Below are positions 45,086 to 55,919 of a stretch of 64,000 bases of DNA, one piece after another. The notes beneath the pieces are model-generated. The model worked only from the letters and a program-made list of their open reading frames with translations, did not search any database and was not told where the DNA came from. The first letter of the stretch is position 1; the number at the start of each line of letters is the position of its first letter. The stretch covers positions 1 to 64,000 of the forward strand of contig NZ_JBGCCT010000006.1 of assembly GCF_041260665.1 (NCBI RefSeq), in the 5' to 3' direction. This stretch comes from Catenulispora sp. GP43 (GTDB lineage: Bacteria > Actinomycetota > Actinomycetes > Streptomycetales > Catenulisporaceae). The translations under genes and the position numbers were made by a program.

Positions 45086-46375
45086 CTACTTGCCGATGTC
45101 GGACGCGACGGTCCCGGCCGCGTCGTGCAGCCACTGGCTGGTCGCCTGCTGCCCGAAGACCACCGACTTCAGGTAGCTGTTGCGGAAGTCCTGCCACATG
45201 GTCACGCCGTTGGCCACGTTGGGCACCTCGACGGTGCGGCTCGCCTGCTGCGCGAACAGCGAGTACTCCGGGTGCGCGCTGAAGTAGGACGCGTAGACGC
45301 TCGGCAGGTCCGTGCGCAACGGCATCTGGCCGGTCATGCTCAGCAGCGTGCCGTCGTTGTCCTGGTCGGTGGCGAACTTCAGGAAGTCCCAGGCGGTCTG
45401 CCGGTTCTTGCAGGCGGTGAACACCGACACGGTCTTGGAGTCGGCGAAGGTGTGGATCTGGTCGGCCGGCATGCCCGCCGACGTCGGCACCGGCACCACG
45501 CCCCAGTCGACCTTCCCCGCGTAGGTCGCGATGGCCCACGGACCGACGATCGCCATCGCGGACTTCTTGTCGGCGAACGCGTCGCCGTTGTACTTCTCCT
45601 TCGGCGCCTGGTTCTTGGCGTAGACGCCGGCCCAGAAGTCGGCGACGGCCTGCCCGGCGGCGTCGTCGAAGGTGGCCTTGCCGTTCGTCACCAGCGCCTG
45701 CCCGCCGCTCTCGGCGATGTAGAGCGGGTAGTAGTCGAACCAGTTCTGGAAGAACTCGTTGGTCGGCGCCGGTGCGATCGCGTACTGCGCGACGCCCGAG
45801 CCCACCAGCTTCTGCGCTGCCGCCTCGAAGTCGGCGTAGGTGGCCAGCGCCGGATGGTCCGGGTCCAGCCCGGCGGCCTTGAACATGTCCTTGTTGTAGA
45901 AGATCATGACCGGGTTGCTCTTCCACGGCAGCTGGTAGTACTTGCCATCAGAGCTCTTGTACTCCGCGGCCACGGTCGCCCCGCTGCGGCCCTCGATGTA
46001 GGACACGCCGTCGGGGAAGTCGTTCAGCGGCACCAGCCCGCCCTGCTTCACCCAGCCCGAGATCGCCGACGGCGAGCCGTTGAACACCAGGCACGGCGCG
46101 TTCCCGGCGGCGATCGCGGCCGTGATGACCTCCTCGGAGCTGCTGCCGGCGGGGATCTCCTCCCCGCTGACCTGCTGGTCCGGATGCGCCTTGTTCCACG
46201 ACGCGACGGTCGCCTTGCCCCAGGAGACTTCCTGGGCGTTGTTGGAGTACCAGATCTTGATCGGGCCGCTGGTCGGCTTGCCGCCGCCGGAGCCCCCCGA
46301 GCCGCACCCCGCCAGGGTGAGGGCCGTGCAGGCCAGCGCCGCGACCGCGGCGGTGATGGTGCGCATCTTCGGCAT
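45086..46375 (-). CDS. Sugar ABC transporter substrate-binding lipoprotein
   Basis: 429 aa from ATG 46375 (GGGAGGATC ribosome site). Type II signal peptide with lipobox TLAGC (cleavage before Cys), then a family 1 solute-binding fold (IKIWYSNNAQEVSWGKATVASWNKAHPD, VPLNDFPDGVSYIEG, FYNKDMFKAAGL, GKSAMAIVGPWAI-type segment). Operon order is binding protein then two permeases; no ATPase gene follows, so a shared MsiK-type ATPase elsewhere is likely. The sugar is unknown. Confidence 0.92.
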   Translation of the reverse strand: MPKMRTITAAVAALACTALTLAGCGSGGSGGGKPTSGPIKIWYSNNAQEVSWGKATVASWNKAHPDQQVSGEEIPAGSSSEEVITAAIAAGNAPCLVFNGSPSAISGWVKQGGLVPLNDFPDGVSYIEGRSGATVAAEYKSSDGKYYQLPWKSNPVMIFYNKDMFKAAGLDPDHPALATYADFEAAAQKLVGSGVAQYAIAPAPTNEFFQNWFDYYPLYIAESGGQALVTNGKATFDDAAGQAVADFWAGVYAKNQAPKEKYNGDAFADKKSAMAIVGPWAIATYAGKVDWGVVPVPTSAGMPADQIHTFADSKTVSVFTACKNRQTAWDFLKFATDQDNDGTLLSMTGQMPLRTDLPSVYASYFSAHPEYSLFAQQASRTVEVPNVANGVTMWQDFRNSYLKSVVFGQQATSQWLHDAAGTVASDIGK

Positions 46376-46399
46376 GGCTGATCCTCCCGAATATGGCGT

Positions 46400-46419
46400 A
46401 AGGGGTTCCAAAACCCCTT
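46400..46419. promoter_or_regulatory. Perfect palindrome in the ABC operon leader
   Basis: AAGGGGTT and AACCCCTT form 8-bp arms with a 4-bp centre, 25-45 bp before the binding-protein start. It is a candidate repressor operator, as expected for a sugar-regulated importer. Confidence 0.5.
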
Positions 46420-46468
46420 CCCAGGATCAAGGGAATCAAAGCTCGAAGTCGTGTCCAGTCGGGATTTG

Positions 46469-46521
46469 CGTACTGTTTCGCTGTGGCGGCGAAATCAGTT
46501 CGCCGCCACAGCCGACGTACG
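46469..46521. promoter_or_regulatory. Strong hairpin upstream of the ABC operon
   Basis: A perfect 14-bp stem (46480-46493 with 46499-46512, GCTGTGGCGGCGAA and complement, 5-nt loop) is enclosed by a second short stem (CGTAC 46469-46473 with GTACG 46517-46521). It could terminate minus-strand transcription from the reductase gene, or act as a leader structure. Confidence 0.6.
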
Positions 46522-46563
46522 GCTACTGTTGCTCTCGGCGCCCGGTGCGCAGGCAGCGGTTAC

Positions 46564-46643
46564 TTCTGGATCCAAGGGTTGCCGGTTCGAGTCCGGCTCG
46601 TCTCCCTCGCGGGCGGCGGTAGCTCAATGGGCAGAGCATTGGG
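46564..46643 (+). tRNA. Candidate circularly permuted (or rearranged) tRNA: 3' half followed by 5' half
   Basis: 46564-46605 reads as tRNA positions 32-73: anticodon loop TTCTGGA, stem TCCAA, variable GGGTT, T-arm GCCGG-TTCGAGT-CCGGC, acceptor TCGTCTC and C73. After 7 bases (46606-46612), 46613-46643 reads as positions 1-31: acceptor GCGGCGG, TA, D-arm GCTC-AATGGGCA-GAGC, A26, stem TTGGG. Together the anticodon stem pairs 5 of 5 (one G-U) and the acceptor stem 6 of 7 (two G-U, one C-U mismatch). U8, A14, A21, U33, T54-T55-C56, A58 and the A15-U48 Levitt pair are all in place. The loop read contiguously gives anticodon CUG (Gln), but the D-arm is not Gln-like. CCA is not encoded. Neither half has its missing partner in the expected normal place. 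Confidence 0.45.
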
Positions 46644-46664
46644 ACCGGCTTCGGCCGGGTCTCC
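46641..46664 (+). ncRNA. Stable tetraloop hairpin at the 3' edge of the tRNA-like segment
   Basis: CCGGC-TTCG-GCCGG (46645-46658) is a perfect 5-bp stem closed by a classic C(UUCG)G loop, with further imperfect pairing outside. It begins where the 5' tRNA half ends and may act as a processing signal or terminator. Confidence 0.55.
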
Positions 46665-46720
46665 GCAGCCGACTTGATCTCGGGCGCCTTATTCGTTCCC
46701 TTTATTCGTCCCCTGCGTTC

Positions 46721-47299
46721 CTACGCCTCGCGCACCACCTCGTAGTCGACGAAGACGATGCCCTGTCCGACGGTTCGAGTGCTGATGAGCCGCAGCGGCA
46801 GGACCGCGCCGGTCGGGCCGAACAGGCGCACGCCCTCGCCCACCACGACCGGCATCACCATCAAGCGGATCTCGTCGACGAGGCCCTGCTCCATGAGTGC
46901 GTGGACCAGCTGGAAGCTGGCGTACACCAGGATCTCGCCGTCGATCTCGTGCTTGAGCTCGGCGACTTCGGCGGTCAGGTCGCCGGTGATGACGGTGCCG
47001 TTGGCCCACGCGGTCTGCTCCAGGGTGCCGGACACGACGTACTTGGGCATCGTGTTCAGCTTGTCCGCCCAGGTCCCGGTGCGGCCGAGCCAGCGCGAAG
47101 CGAACCACTCGTCGCTCGTGCGTCCCAGTAGCAACGCCTCGGCGGCCATTGCCTCCTTCTCGAACTCCGCGGCCCAGGCGGCCCGGTCGTCATGCACGGA
47201 CAGCTCGAACCAGCCGCCGAGTGCGAAGCCCTCCTTGCCCTCCGGGTCCTGCACGACGCCGTCGAGCGAGGTGTTGGTGCTGACGATGATCTTCCCCAT
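46721..47299 (-). CDS. Dihydrofolate reductase family protein (RibD C-terminal domain)
   Basis: 192 aa. It has the DHFR/RibD-C fold: MGKIIVSTNTSLDGVV at the start, LLLGRTSDEWFASRW, PKYVVSGTLEQTAW, LVHALMEQGLVDEIRLMVMPVVVGEGVRLF and the final strand FVDYEVV. Such proteins reduce pterin- or pyrimidine-like compounds; the real substrate is unknown. ATG 47299 has AAGGAA upstream. The gene is divergent from a SnoaL-type sigma factor, a pairing seen in other actinomycetes. Confidence 0.88.
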   Translation of the reverse strand: MGKIIVSTNTSLDGVVQDPEGKEGFALGGWFELSVHDDRAAWAAEFEKEAMAAEALLLGRTSDEWFASRWLGRTGTWADKLNTMPKYVVSGTLEQTAWANGTVITGDLTAEVAELKHEIDGEILVYASFQLVHALMEQGLVDEIRLMVMPVVVGEGVRLFGPTGAVLPLRLISTRTVGQGIVFVDYEVVREA

Positions 47300-47336
47300 G
47301 GTGGTTCCTTCCCTCGGTGCCGTTGTGCTGTCGGCG

Positions 47337-47410
47337 ATGCAGACACCGCGGGTCGGCGCGGATTGGGCGCCGTCGCAGCGCCCAATTCGCGATCCGGCAG
47401 GTGTCTGCAT
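47337..47410. promoter_or_regulatory. 74-bp hyphenated palindrome in the divergent promoter region
   Basis: Outer arms ATGCAGACACC (47337-47347) and GGTGTCTGCAT (47400-47410) are perfect. Inner arms GCGGATTGGGCGC (47358-47370) and GCGCCCAATTCGC (47378-47390) pair over 13 bp with one G-T, around a 7-nt loop. It lies 38 bp from the reductase start and 60 bp from the sigma-factor start, so it would be in the leader of one or both transcripts. Confidence 0.75.
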
Positions 47411-47469
47411 GTGCGAGAGAAGCGCCGAGTGCGATATATACCTGTTTGCGTAATCATGGAGGCGACGAG

Positions 47470-48483
47470 ATGAGTGCGATGACGACCGAGCCGACAGCGC
47501 TGCTGCGACGGGCCGAATCCGGCGACGGCGCGGCGTTCGACGAACTGGTCGCCCCGTACCGGCGCGAACTCCAGGTGCACTGCTATCGGATGCTGGGCTC
47601 GTTCCAGGACGCCGAGGACGCGCTCCAGGACACACTGCTCAGCGCATGGCAGGGTCTGGCCGGCTTCGAGGGCCGCTCGTCGGTCCGCACGTGGCTCTAC
47701 CGCATCGCCACCAACCGCTGCCTGAACGCACGCCGCTCAGCCAGCCGCCGCAGCGCCAAGGAGTGGAACGTCCCCGGAGTCGAGCCGCCGGCACCGACCA
47801 GGCTCGGAGAAGTGTTCTGGCTGGAGCCGTTCCCCGACGCCCTGCTCGAAGGAGTCCTCGACGCATCCCCGCCGGGACCCGAGGCGCGCTACGAGCAGAG
47901 CGAAGCCGTCTCGCTGGCATTCGTCACGGCGCTCCAGGTACTGCCACCCCGCCAGGTGGCCGTACTGCTGCTCCGCGACGTCCTCGGCTACCACGCCGCT
48001 GAGGTCGCGGACATGCTGGACACCACGACGGAGTCGGTGAGCAGCGCCCTGAAGCGCGCCCGCGCCGGCCTGGAACGCCGCCGCCCCACCGCGACCAGCG
48101 CGTCCACCGAGGAGAACGCCCTCGCCGCCAAGTTCGCCACCGCTTATGAAGCCGCTGACATCGAAGCGGTGATCGCCCTCCTCACCGACGACGTCTTCAC
48201 ATCAATGCCGCCGATGCCCTTCGAGTACCAGGGACGCGCGGCCACGGTGGCCTTCCTCAGCAGCATCCTGGACTCCGGACGGCGCCACCAGCTGGTGCCC
48301 ACGCGCGCCAACGGACAGCCGGCGTTCGGCGCCTATCTGCGCGGGAGCGGCGAGGTCAGCCACGGAGTGGGCTTGTTCGTACTCGAAGTCAGGGACGGCG
48401 GAATCAGCGCTCTGACGCGCTTCGAGAGTGGGGCGTTGCCGTGGTTCGGTCTGCCGCGGTCGATTCCGGCGGTGCGGGAGTAG
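47470..48483 (+). CDS. ECF sigma factor with SnoaL-like C-terminal domain (paralogue of 18755)
   Basis: 337 aa. Region 2 ([36 protein letters not shown]), region 4 (LPPRQVAVLLLRDVLGYHAAEVADML) and a SnoaL-like domain from about residue 215 (KFATAYEAADIEAVIALLTDDV) match the same SigG/SigX5 type as the gene at 18755. ATG 47470 is preceded by GGAGGCGACG. It probably controls its own promoter and the divergent reductase gene, but this is not shown by sequence. Confidence 0.9.
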   Translation: MSAMTTEPTALLRRAESGDGAAFDELVAPYRRELQVHCYRMLGSFQDAEDALQDTLLSAWQGLAGFEGRSSVRTWLYRIATNRCLNARRSASRRSAKEWNVPGVEPPAPTRLGEVFWLEPFPDALLEGVLDASPPGPEARYEQSEAVSLAFVTALQVLPPRQVAVLLLRDVLGYHAAEVADMLDTTTESVSSALKRARAGLERRRPTATSASTEENALAAKFATAYEAADIEAVIALLTDDVFTSMPPMPFEYQGRAATVAFLSSILDSGRRHQLVPTRANGQPAFGAYLRGSGEVSHGVGLFVLEVRDGGISALTRFESGALPWFGLPRSIPAVRE

Positions 48484-48519
48484 CGGGCGTAGTCGACGCG
48501 AGGCGGGGGTGGGCCCCTT

Positions 48520-49830
48520 CTACTTCAACCCGCCCCGCAGCGCGTCAACCCGCCCCACCGCGGCATCGAACCCGGCCCGGCTCAGCGTCCCGTTGTTCAC
48601 CCCGGCGACGATCGCCGACGCGGCAGCGTCACCCTGTGCCGGGTCGCCCGACGAGCACAGCAGCAGGTCCATCCCCGCCTCGGCCGCCGACAGAGCTCGG
48701 TTCCCCGCGCCCCCGAACGACTGCAGCGCACCGGCCTCCAGCGCGTCGGTGATCGTCACGCCCTTGAAGCCGATGCGGCCGCGCAGTTCGTTCTGCACCA
48801 CCGCCGACGACATGCCGGCGGGGTGGTTCGGGTCGAGGGCCGGGTACACCGCCCAGGACATCATCACCAGCTTCACGCCGTTCTGCACCGCTGCCACATA
48901 GGGCAGCTCGTCGATGGTGCGCAGGTTGTTCAGTGACACGTCCAGGGTCACCGGGCGCTCGTCGGTGTTCGCGCCGTTCGGGGCCGAGCCGAGGCCGGGG
49001 AAGTGCTTGCCGGTGGCGGCGACGCCGGTGTTCTGCTGGGCCACGATGAAGGCCGAGCCCAGTTGGGAGACCGTGAGCGGGTTCTGGCTGAAGGAGCGCT
49101 GGGCTGCGTCGAGGAAGTTGCCGGGGGTGCGGTAGACGTCCAGGACCGGTGCCAGGTTCAGGTTCATGCCGACGCTCGACATGTTCTGGCCGGCCGCGGC
49201 GCCCTGGGCGGTGGCCGCGGCGACGGGGTTCGCGCTCTCGCCGACTTGCTTCGCCGAGTCGAAGGGCGGTCCGGGCAGGCGCTTGACGATGCCGCCCTCC
49301 TGGTCGGTCATCAGCAGCAGGGGCAGGTGGACCGGGCTGGCGGCCTGGGCCTGGCGGAGCTGGGTGATCACGCCGGCGATCTGCGACTCGCTGGAGATGT
49401 TGCCGCCGAAGAAGATGACGCCCGCCGCATCCCCCTGACGGATCAGGTCGAACAGGTGCTGCGGCGGGGTCAGGCCCTGGTAGGAGTAGATGATCCGCTG
49501 GCCCGCCTCCTGCTGGAGGGTCAGGCCTGCGGGGGCCGCCGGGGTGGTCGAGGTCGTCGCCGGGGGCTTGGGGGTCGTCGTGGTCGGCGGCGGGGTGGTG
49601 GTCGTGGTGCTCGGCGTCGTCGTCGTGCTGGTGGTGGACGGCGGCGTGGAGGTGGTGGTCGGCGGGGTCGTGGTCGTGGTGGTGGACGACGTCGAACTCC
49701 CGTTCGCCGCCGTCTTCGACCCGCTGCTGGAGCACGCGCCGCTCAGCAGCCCCACCGCGGCGATCAGCGCCACCGCCGCCGCGCCACCGGTTCTCTTGCG
49801 CCGTCCGCTCCGCATCCCAGCATCAACCAT
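48520..49830 (-). CDS. Secreted GH3 beta-N-acetylglucosaminidase lipoprotein (NagZ-like)
   Basis: About 436 aa. Lipobox LLSGAC sits after a hydrophobic stretch, then about 60 residues of Thr/Pro/Ser (TTTTTTPPTTTSTPP type) forming a stalk, then the GH3 domain: IIYSYQGLTPPQHL, GVIFFGGNI, LLLMTDQEGGIVKRLPG, TGKHFPGLG and the nucleophile in GVTITDALEAGAL. These are the NagZ signatures, with KHFPG complete. It would remove GlcNAc from muropeptides outside the membrane. The start is uncertain among 49842, 49830 and 49815. Confidence 0.85.
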   Translation of the reverse strand: MVDAGMRSGRRKRTGGAAAVALIAAVGLLSGACSSSGSKTAANGSSTSSTTTTTTPPTTTSTPPSTTSTTTTPSTTTTTPPPTTTTPKPPATTSTTPAAPAGLTLQQEAGQRIIYSYQGLTPPQHLFDLIRQGDAAGVIFFGGNISSESQIAGVITQLRQAQAASPVHLPLLLMTDQEGGIVKRLPGPPFDSAKQVGESANPVAAATAQGAAAGQNMSSVGMNLNLAPVLDVYRTPGNFLDAAQRSFSQNPLTVSQLGSAFIVAQQNTGVAATGKHFPGLGSAPNGANTDERPVTLDVSLNNLRTIDELPYVAAVQNGVKLVMMSWAVYPALDPNHPAGMSSAVVQNELRGRIGFKGVTITDALEAGALQSFGGAGNRALSAAEAGMDLLLCSSGDPAQGDAAASAIVAGVNNGTLSRAGFDAAVGRVDALRGGLK

Positions 49831-49901
49831 GGACTCCACCATGGCTAAAGCGGGCGCGAGATGCCAGCCGGCTAGGCCGTCTTGGTGCGTCGGCGCCCGC
49901 G

Positions 49902-50903
49902 CTAGGACGCCTGCAAAGCCTGCGCCACCGGCGCCGGCATCAGCTCCACCGCGCGGATCCGCTCGGCCCGGTTCGGGGAGGCCGGGGCCAGGATCACCTC
50001 GTCGGCGACCGTGCGTTCGGCCAGCCGCTCGATGTAGTCCGCGGCCTGCTTCGGCGTCCCGGCGGCTGTGACCCGCATCATGCCCTTCACGTGCTCCCCG
50101 GCAGGGGTCGCCAGCACCTGGTCCAGCTCATCGTCGCTGAGCTCCGCGTCCCCGCTGCCGCGCCGGACCAGGAACCGCTTCGCCCGCCAGCGCAGCGCGG
50201 CCTGGTACTGGAGCTCGGCCTCCTCCTCGGTGCCGGCCGCTATCAGGTTCGACGCCACGATCAGGTACGGCTCGGGGTGCCCCGGGCTCGGCCGGTACTC
50301 CGCGCGGTACAGCTCGGTGGCCGCGGCCAGCGCGTCAGGGGCGAAATGCGAGGCGAACGCGTACGGCAGCCCCAGCGCGGCGGCCAGCTGCGCGCCGAAC
50401 AGCGAGGAGCCCAGGATGTACAGCGGCACGTTCGAGCCGTCGCCGGGGGTGGCCCGCACTCCCGGGATCCGGGTCTGGCCGGACAGGAAGCCCTGCAGTT
50501 CCAGCACGTCCTGCGGGAAGCTGTCCGCCGACTCCGGGCCGCGCCGCAACGCCCGCATCGTCGCCTGGTCCGAGCCCGGCGCGCGCCCCAGCCCCAGGTC
50601 GATCCGGTCCGGGTGCAGCGCCGCGAGCGTCCCGAACTGCTCGGCGATGACCAGCGGCGAGTGGTTCGGCAGCATGACGCCGCCGGCTCCCAGCCGGATC
50701 CGCTCGGTGTTCGCCGCGACGTGCGCGATCAGCACGCTCGTGGCCGCCGAGGCGATCGCCGGCATGTTGTGGTGCTCGGCGTACCAGACGCGCTCGTAGC
50801 CGCCGCGCTCGGCGGCCCGCGCCAGCGGCACGGCCCCGTGCAGCGCCTCGCCCGGATGCTCGCCGGGCGCGACCGCGGCGACGTCGAGCAGGGAGTACTT
50901 CAT
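49902..50903 (-). CDS. Luciferase-like monooxygenase (LLM class flavin-dependent)
   Basis: 333 aa, single-domain LLM family of the MsnO8 type. Typical segments: [54 protein letters not shown] (as consecutive blocks), [13 protein letters not shown], and VPLYILGSS. It oxidises organic substrates with reduced flavin. ATG 50903 follows GAGGA. The flavin reductase partner is not adjacent. Confidence 0.9.
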   Translation of the reverse strand: MKYSLLDVAAVAPGEHPGEALHGAVPLARAAERGGYERVWYAEHHNMPAIASAATSVLIAHVAANTERIRLGAGGVMLPNHSPLVIAEQFGTLAALHPDRIDLGLGRAPGSDQATMRALRRGPESADSFPQDVLELQGFLSGQTRIPGVRATPGDGSNVPLYILGSSLFGAQLAAALGLPYAFASHFAPDALAAATELYRAEYRPSPGHPEPYLIVASNLIAAGTEEEAELQYQAALRWRAKRFLVRRGSGDAELSDDELDQVLATPAGEHVKGMMRVTAAGTPKQAADYIERLAERTVADEVILAPASPNRAERIRAVELMPAPVAQALQAS

Positions 50904-51055
50904 CGGTCCTCGTCTCCCGGAGCGCCGGGCACGTGCTGGCGTGCTCCGCCCCGTGCGAACTGTGCGATCTGTGCGAACTGCGGTGTGCGACGAGGGGCAA
51001 CGCGCACGGGACAAGGGGCATTCCCGAGGGGCGTCTGTGACGAAGCCGGCAGGAT

Positions 51056-52144
51056 TTACGATGCGGCCAGATCCGCGTGGAACTTCTTCGTGACCTCCGG
51101 ATGCGCCCGCAGATACCCCTTCAGCTCGTTCCGCCCGAACTCCGCGTAGAGCGGATTCGAGGGGTCGTTGTCCGCGCCGGGCGCGTGGTGCGAGTGCGGG
51201 AACTTTAGCGGCTCGATGTGCGCGTCCAGCCGCGGGTTGTAGAAGAACGGCACCGAGAACCGCTCCTGCTGCGGACTGACCACCCGGTGGCTCGTCGCCT
51301 TCAGATACCCGTCGGTGGCCACCTCCAGCAGCTCGCCGAGGTTCACCACGAAGGCCCCCGGCATCGGCGGCACGTCCAGGAACGACCCGTCCGGCCGCGC
51401 CACCTGCAGCCCGCCGACCGAGTCCTGCAGCAGCAGCGTGATGAAGCCGTAGTCCTTGTGCGTCCCGACGCCCTGCGCCGCGCCGTCCGGGGCGGCACCG
51501 GGATACCGGACCAGCTTCAGCCGCAGGTGCGGATGCCCGGCGAAGGCGTCGTCGTAGAAGTCCGGGCGCGCCCCGATCGAGGCCAGCAGCTCGTGCAGCA
51601 GCCGCTGCGAGACGGCGCTGAGCTTGTCGATCCAGGCCAGGGTCGCCTCCCGCAGCTGCGGGAGGTTCTCCGGCCACTGGTTGGGCCCCTGGAGCCACCA
51701 GTACGCCGGCTCCCCGGCCCCCGGCACGTGCGGCGGCAGCTCCAGCCCGATGTCCATCTGGTCGCGCCAGTCCCGCGCGCCGGCGGTGTGCTCCTCGCCG
51801 GTGCTGGTGTAGCCGCGGAAATGCGGCGAGTTGAGGTTGCTGACCGCCAGCCGGTCGGCCCGCGGCAGCGCGAAGAACGAACGCATCGCGTCGGTGAGCG
51901 CGGTGGTCTCGGTCTCGGTGACGCCGTGCCCGACCAGCTGGAAGAAGCCGACGCCGGTGGCCGCCGCCCGCAGTGCCTCGCGCAGCTCGGCCCGATCCTG
52001 GTCGGACCCGTCGGCCATCGACAGGTCGATCACCGGCAGGCCGGGGGCCGGGCCGGCGACGTCGGTGCCGGTGTCGGCGGTTTCGGGGCTTGCGGGGCCG
52101 AGGCCGACGAGGTCGGCGGCGTCGGCGGAGGTCTGGTGCGTCAT
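51056..52144 (-). CDS. 2-oxoglutarate/Fe(II)-dependent oxygenase (isopenicillin-N-synthase family)
   Basis: 362 aa. An N-terminal DIOX region ([32 protein letters not shown]) precedes the double-stranded beta-helix with H-x-D in GTHKDYGF, the distal His in TSHRVVSP and the 2-oxoglutarate anchor in [10 protein letters not shown]. Length and order match the family. The substrate is unknown. It starts at ATG 52144 and is transcribed in the same direction as the monooxygenase but 150 bp upstream of it. Confidence 0.9.
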   Translation of the reverse strand: MTHQTSADAADLVGLGPASPETADTGTDVAGPAPGLPVIDLSMADGSDQDRAELREALRAAATGVGFFQLVGHGVTETETTALTDAMRSFFALPRADRLAVSNLNSPHFRGYTSTGEEHTAGARDWRDQMDIGLELPPHVPGAGEPAYWWLQGPNQWPENLPQLREATLAWIDKLSAVSQRLLHELLASIGARPDFYDDAFAGHPHLRLKLVRYPGAAPDGAAQGVGTHKDYGFITLLLQDSVGGLQVARPDGSFLDVPPMPGAFVVNLGELLEVATDGYLKATSHRVVSPQQERFSVPFFYNPRLDAHIEPLKFPHSHHAPGADNDPSNPLYAEFGRNELKGYLRAHPEVTKKFHADLAAS

Positions 52145-52289
52145 GGTGCATCCGCGGGTCGGTCGGGACGGGACACCTGCCTCTCCACCGTAATACGCCC
52201 CGCCGGAGCGGGCCGTTCGGCGAATCAGCTGGTCAGGTGACGTGGCCGCCACCGCCGATCATCAACCCGGGCGGCCCCGCCTTCATTCC

Positions 52290-52364
52290 TCAGCGCCCGA
52301 CGTACTCCGCGAGATGCTCCCCGGTCAGCGTGGACCGCTGTTCGCCGGCGCGCCGGCCCTGGAC
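52290..52364 (-). pseudogene. Relic of the 3' end of a UvrA-like gene
   Basis: The minus strand reads RSTLTGEHLAEYVGR then a stop, nearly identical to the C-terminus of the intact UvrA-like gene at 53535 (STLTGQHLAQYVGA). The nucleotide similarity is limited to about 40-60 bp. Nothing upstream encodes the rest, so it is a fragment left by duplication and deletion. Confidence 0.7.
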
Positions 52365-52458
52365 CAGTCGGTCTCGGCACAACGCCCGTGACGTTCTTGA
52401 CTGGCATCCAGCAGAGGCCGGACTCCGTCTCCTATGTGCGCGGCGAATCGTACAGTTG

Positions 52459-53430
52459 ATGTCCGTTATGAAAAAGCACATGTTCACTCTCGCGGCCGTC
52501 TCAGCGCTCGCCATCGCCATGAGCGGTTGCGGATCCAGCGGCACCGTCACCGGCAGGCAGTCCGTTGCGACGGATTCGAGTCCCCTCACAGCCAATACAT
52601 CGGCGTCACCTTCCGACCCGGCCAGCGCGCCGGCCACTTCCTCGGGCGGGCCGGCGTCGTCGTCCCAACCGCACGACACCGCGATGACCCTCGCCGACGC
52701 GCCAAAGCTCACCGACGCCTGGCTGGCCCAGTACAACGACGCCGTCAAGAACCCGAACTTGTGGGCCACCCAGGGCCAGATCAACCAGGTGATGCTTGGT
52801 GGATCGGCCGTCGAGGCGGCGTTGGACGAGGCCGAGTACAACACCGCGAACAAGAAGGACCGCCTGCGCAAGCCGCTGAACTGGCCGGCGGACCGGACCT
52901 ACTACGTCCCGAAGACCGAGCCGGCCGGGGTCGGCTGGTTCATCGTGCAGGCCCCGGACCAGAGCGGCGTGCAGCGCTACTGGGAGTTTGTCGAAGAGAA
53001 CGGCACCGCCTTGCTGTACGACGACCCCCAGCTGCACTCGGGCGAGACCCAGCCGAAGCCGGCCCTGACCGCCGACGGCTACGTCACCGCCGCCGACCCC
53101 GACGCCGGCGGCAAGATCGCCGACCGCTACATACAGTTCTGGAACCTCGGCACCCACGCACAGGCGATGACGGGCACGCCGAAGCTGGCGTCCGACAACT
53201 ACAGCGTGCGGCACTTCGCGGCGGCCACGCAGAACGGCACAAGCCAGTTCGGCAACTACGTCAGCCATGGCAAATTCGCCTTCGGCTTCAAGACCGCCGA
53301 CGGGGGTTCCTTCTACATCCTGCAGCTCGACCAGGACCCCAAAGCTGTCGTCAACGAAATGATGTTGGGGGTCACGGTGCCCAGCACCGGCACCGACATC
53401 GAGGAACCGGCGGGCACCCTCGCCGGCTGA
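52459..53430 (+). CDS. Lipoprotein of unknown function
   Basis: 323 aa. Signal peptide with lipobox AMSGC, then a Ser/Ala/Thr/Pro-rich linker (about residues 25-75) and a compact C-terminal domain (TDAWLAQYNDAVKNPNLWATQG, TYYVPKTEPAGVGWFIVQ, QRYWEFVEENGTALLY, ASDNYSVRHFAAATQ). I recognise no family. It lies between the UvrA relic and the UvrA-like gene. ATG 52459 or the next at 52468 is the start; the ribosome site is weak. Confidence 0.75.
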   Translation: MSVMKKHMFTLAAVSALAIAMSGCGSSGTVTGRQSVATDSSPLTANTSASPSDPASAPATSSGGPASSSQPHDTAMTLADAPKLTDAWLAQYNDAVKNPNLWATQGQINQVMLGGSAVEAALDEAEYNTANKKDRLRKPLNWPADRTYYVPKTEPAGVGWFIVQAPDQSGVQRYWEFVEENGTALLYDDPQLHSGETQPKPALTADGYVTAADPDAGGKIADRYIQFWNLGTHAQAMTGTPKLASDNYSVRHFAAATQNGTSQFGNYVSHGKFAFGFKTADGGSFYILQLDQDPKAVVNEMMLGVTVPSTGTDIEEPAGTLAG

Positions 53431-53453
53431 GAGCCGCGCCGCGGCACCGCGGA

Positions 53454-53482
53454 CGCCCCGGCCGGACTCGGCGGTCGGGGCG
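53454..53482. terminator. Bidirectional terminator hairpin
   Basis: CGCCCCGGCCG at 53454-53464 pairs with CGGTCGGGGCG at 53472-53482 (one G-T) with a 7-nt loop, between the convergent lipoprotein and UvrA-like genes. Confidence 0.75.
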
Positions 53483-53534
53483 ACTGTGTGCCGGGTGATT
53501 CAGCGCGTGCTGACCGATCAAGCCCCGACGTCCT

Positions 53535-55886
<2,352 letters not shown>

Positions 55887-55919
55887 GCTGCGTCTCCTCG
55901 GTTCGGCGGGGCGTCGGCG

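Larger units (their letters stand above)
46376..46720. other. Intergenic region with operator-like palindrome, hairpin and tRNA halves
   Basis: 345 bp between the ABC operon start and the stop of the reductase-like gene. It holds the palindrome at 46400, the long hairpin at 46469, the tRNA-like segment at 46564 and a stable tetraloop hairpin at 46641. No protein gene is present. Confidence 0.8.

Noticed and set aside
46564-46643. Two-piece tmRNA
   Set aside because: There is no tag-coding frame, no pseudoknot region and the tRNA part has a full D-arm and anticodon stem, unlike tmRNA.
46440-46720. Group I intron halves explaining the permuted tRNA
   Set aside because: No P3/P7-like core can be recognised and only about 75 bp separate the 5' half from the neighbouring gene, too little for an intron half.
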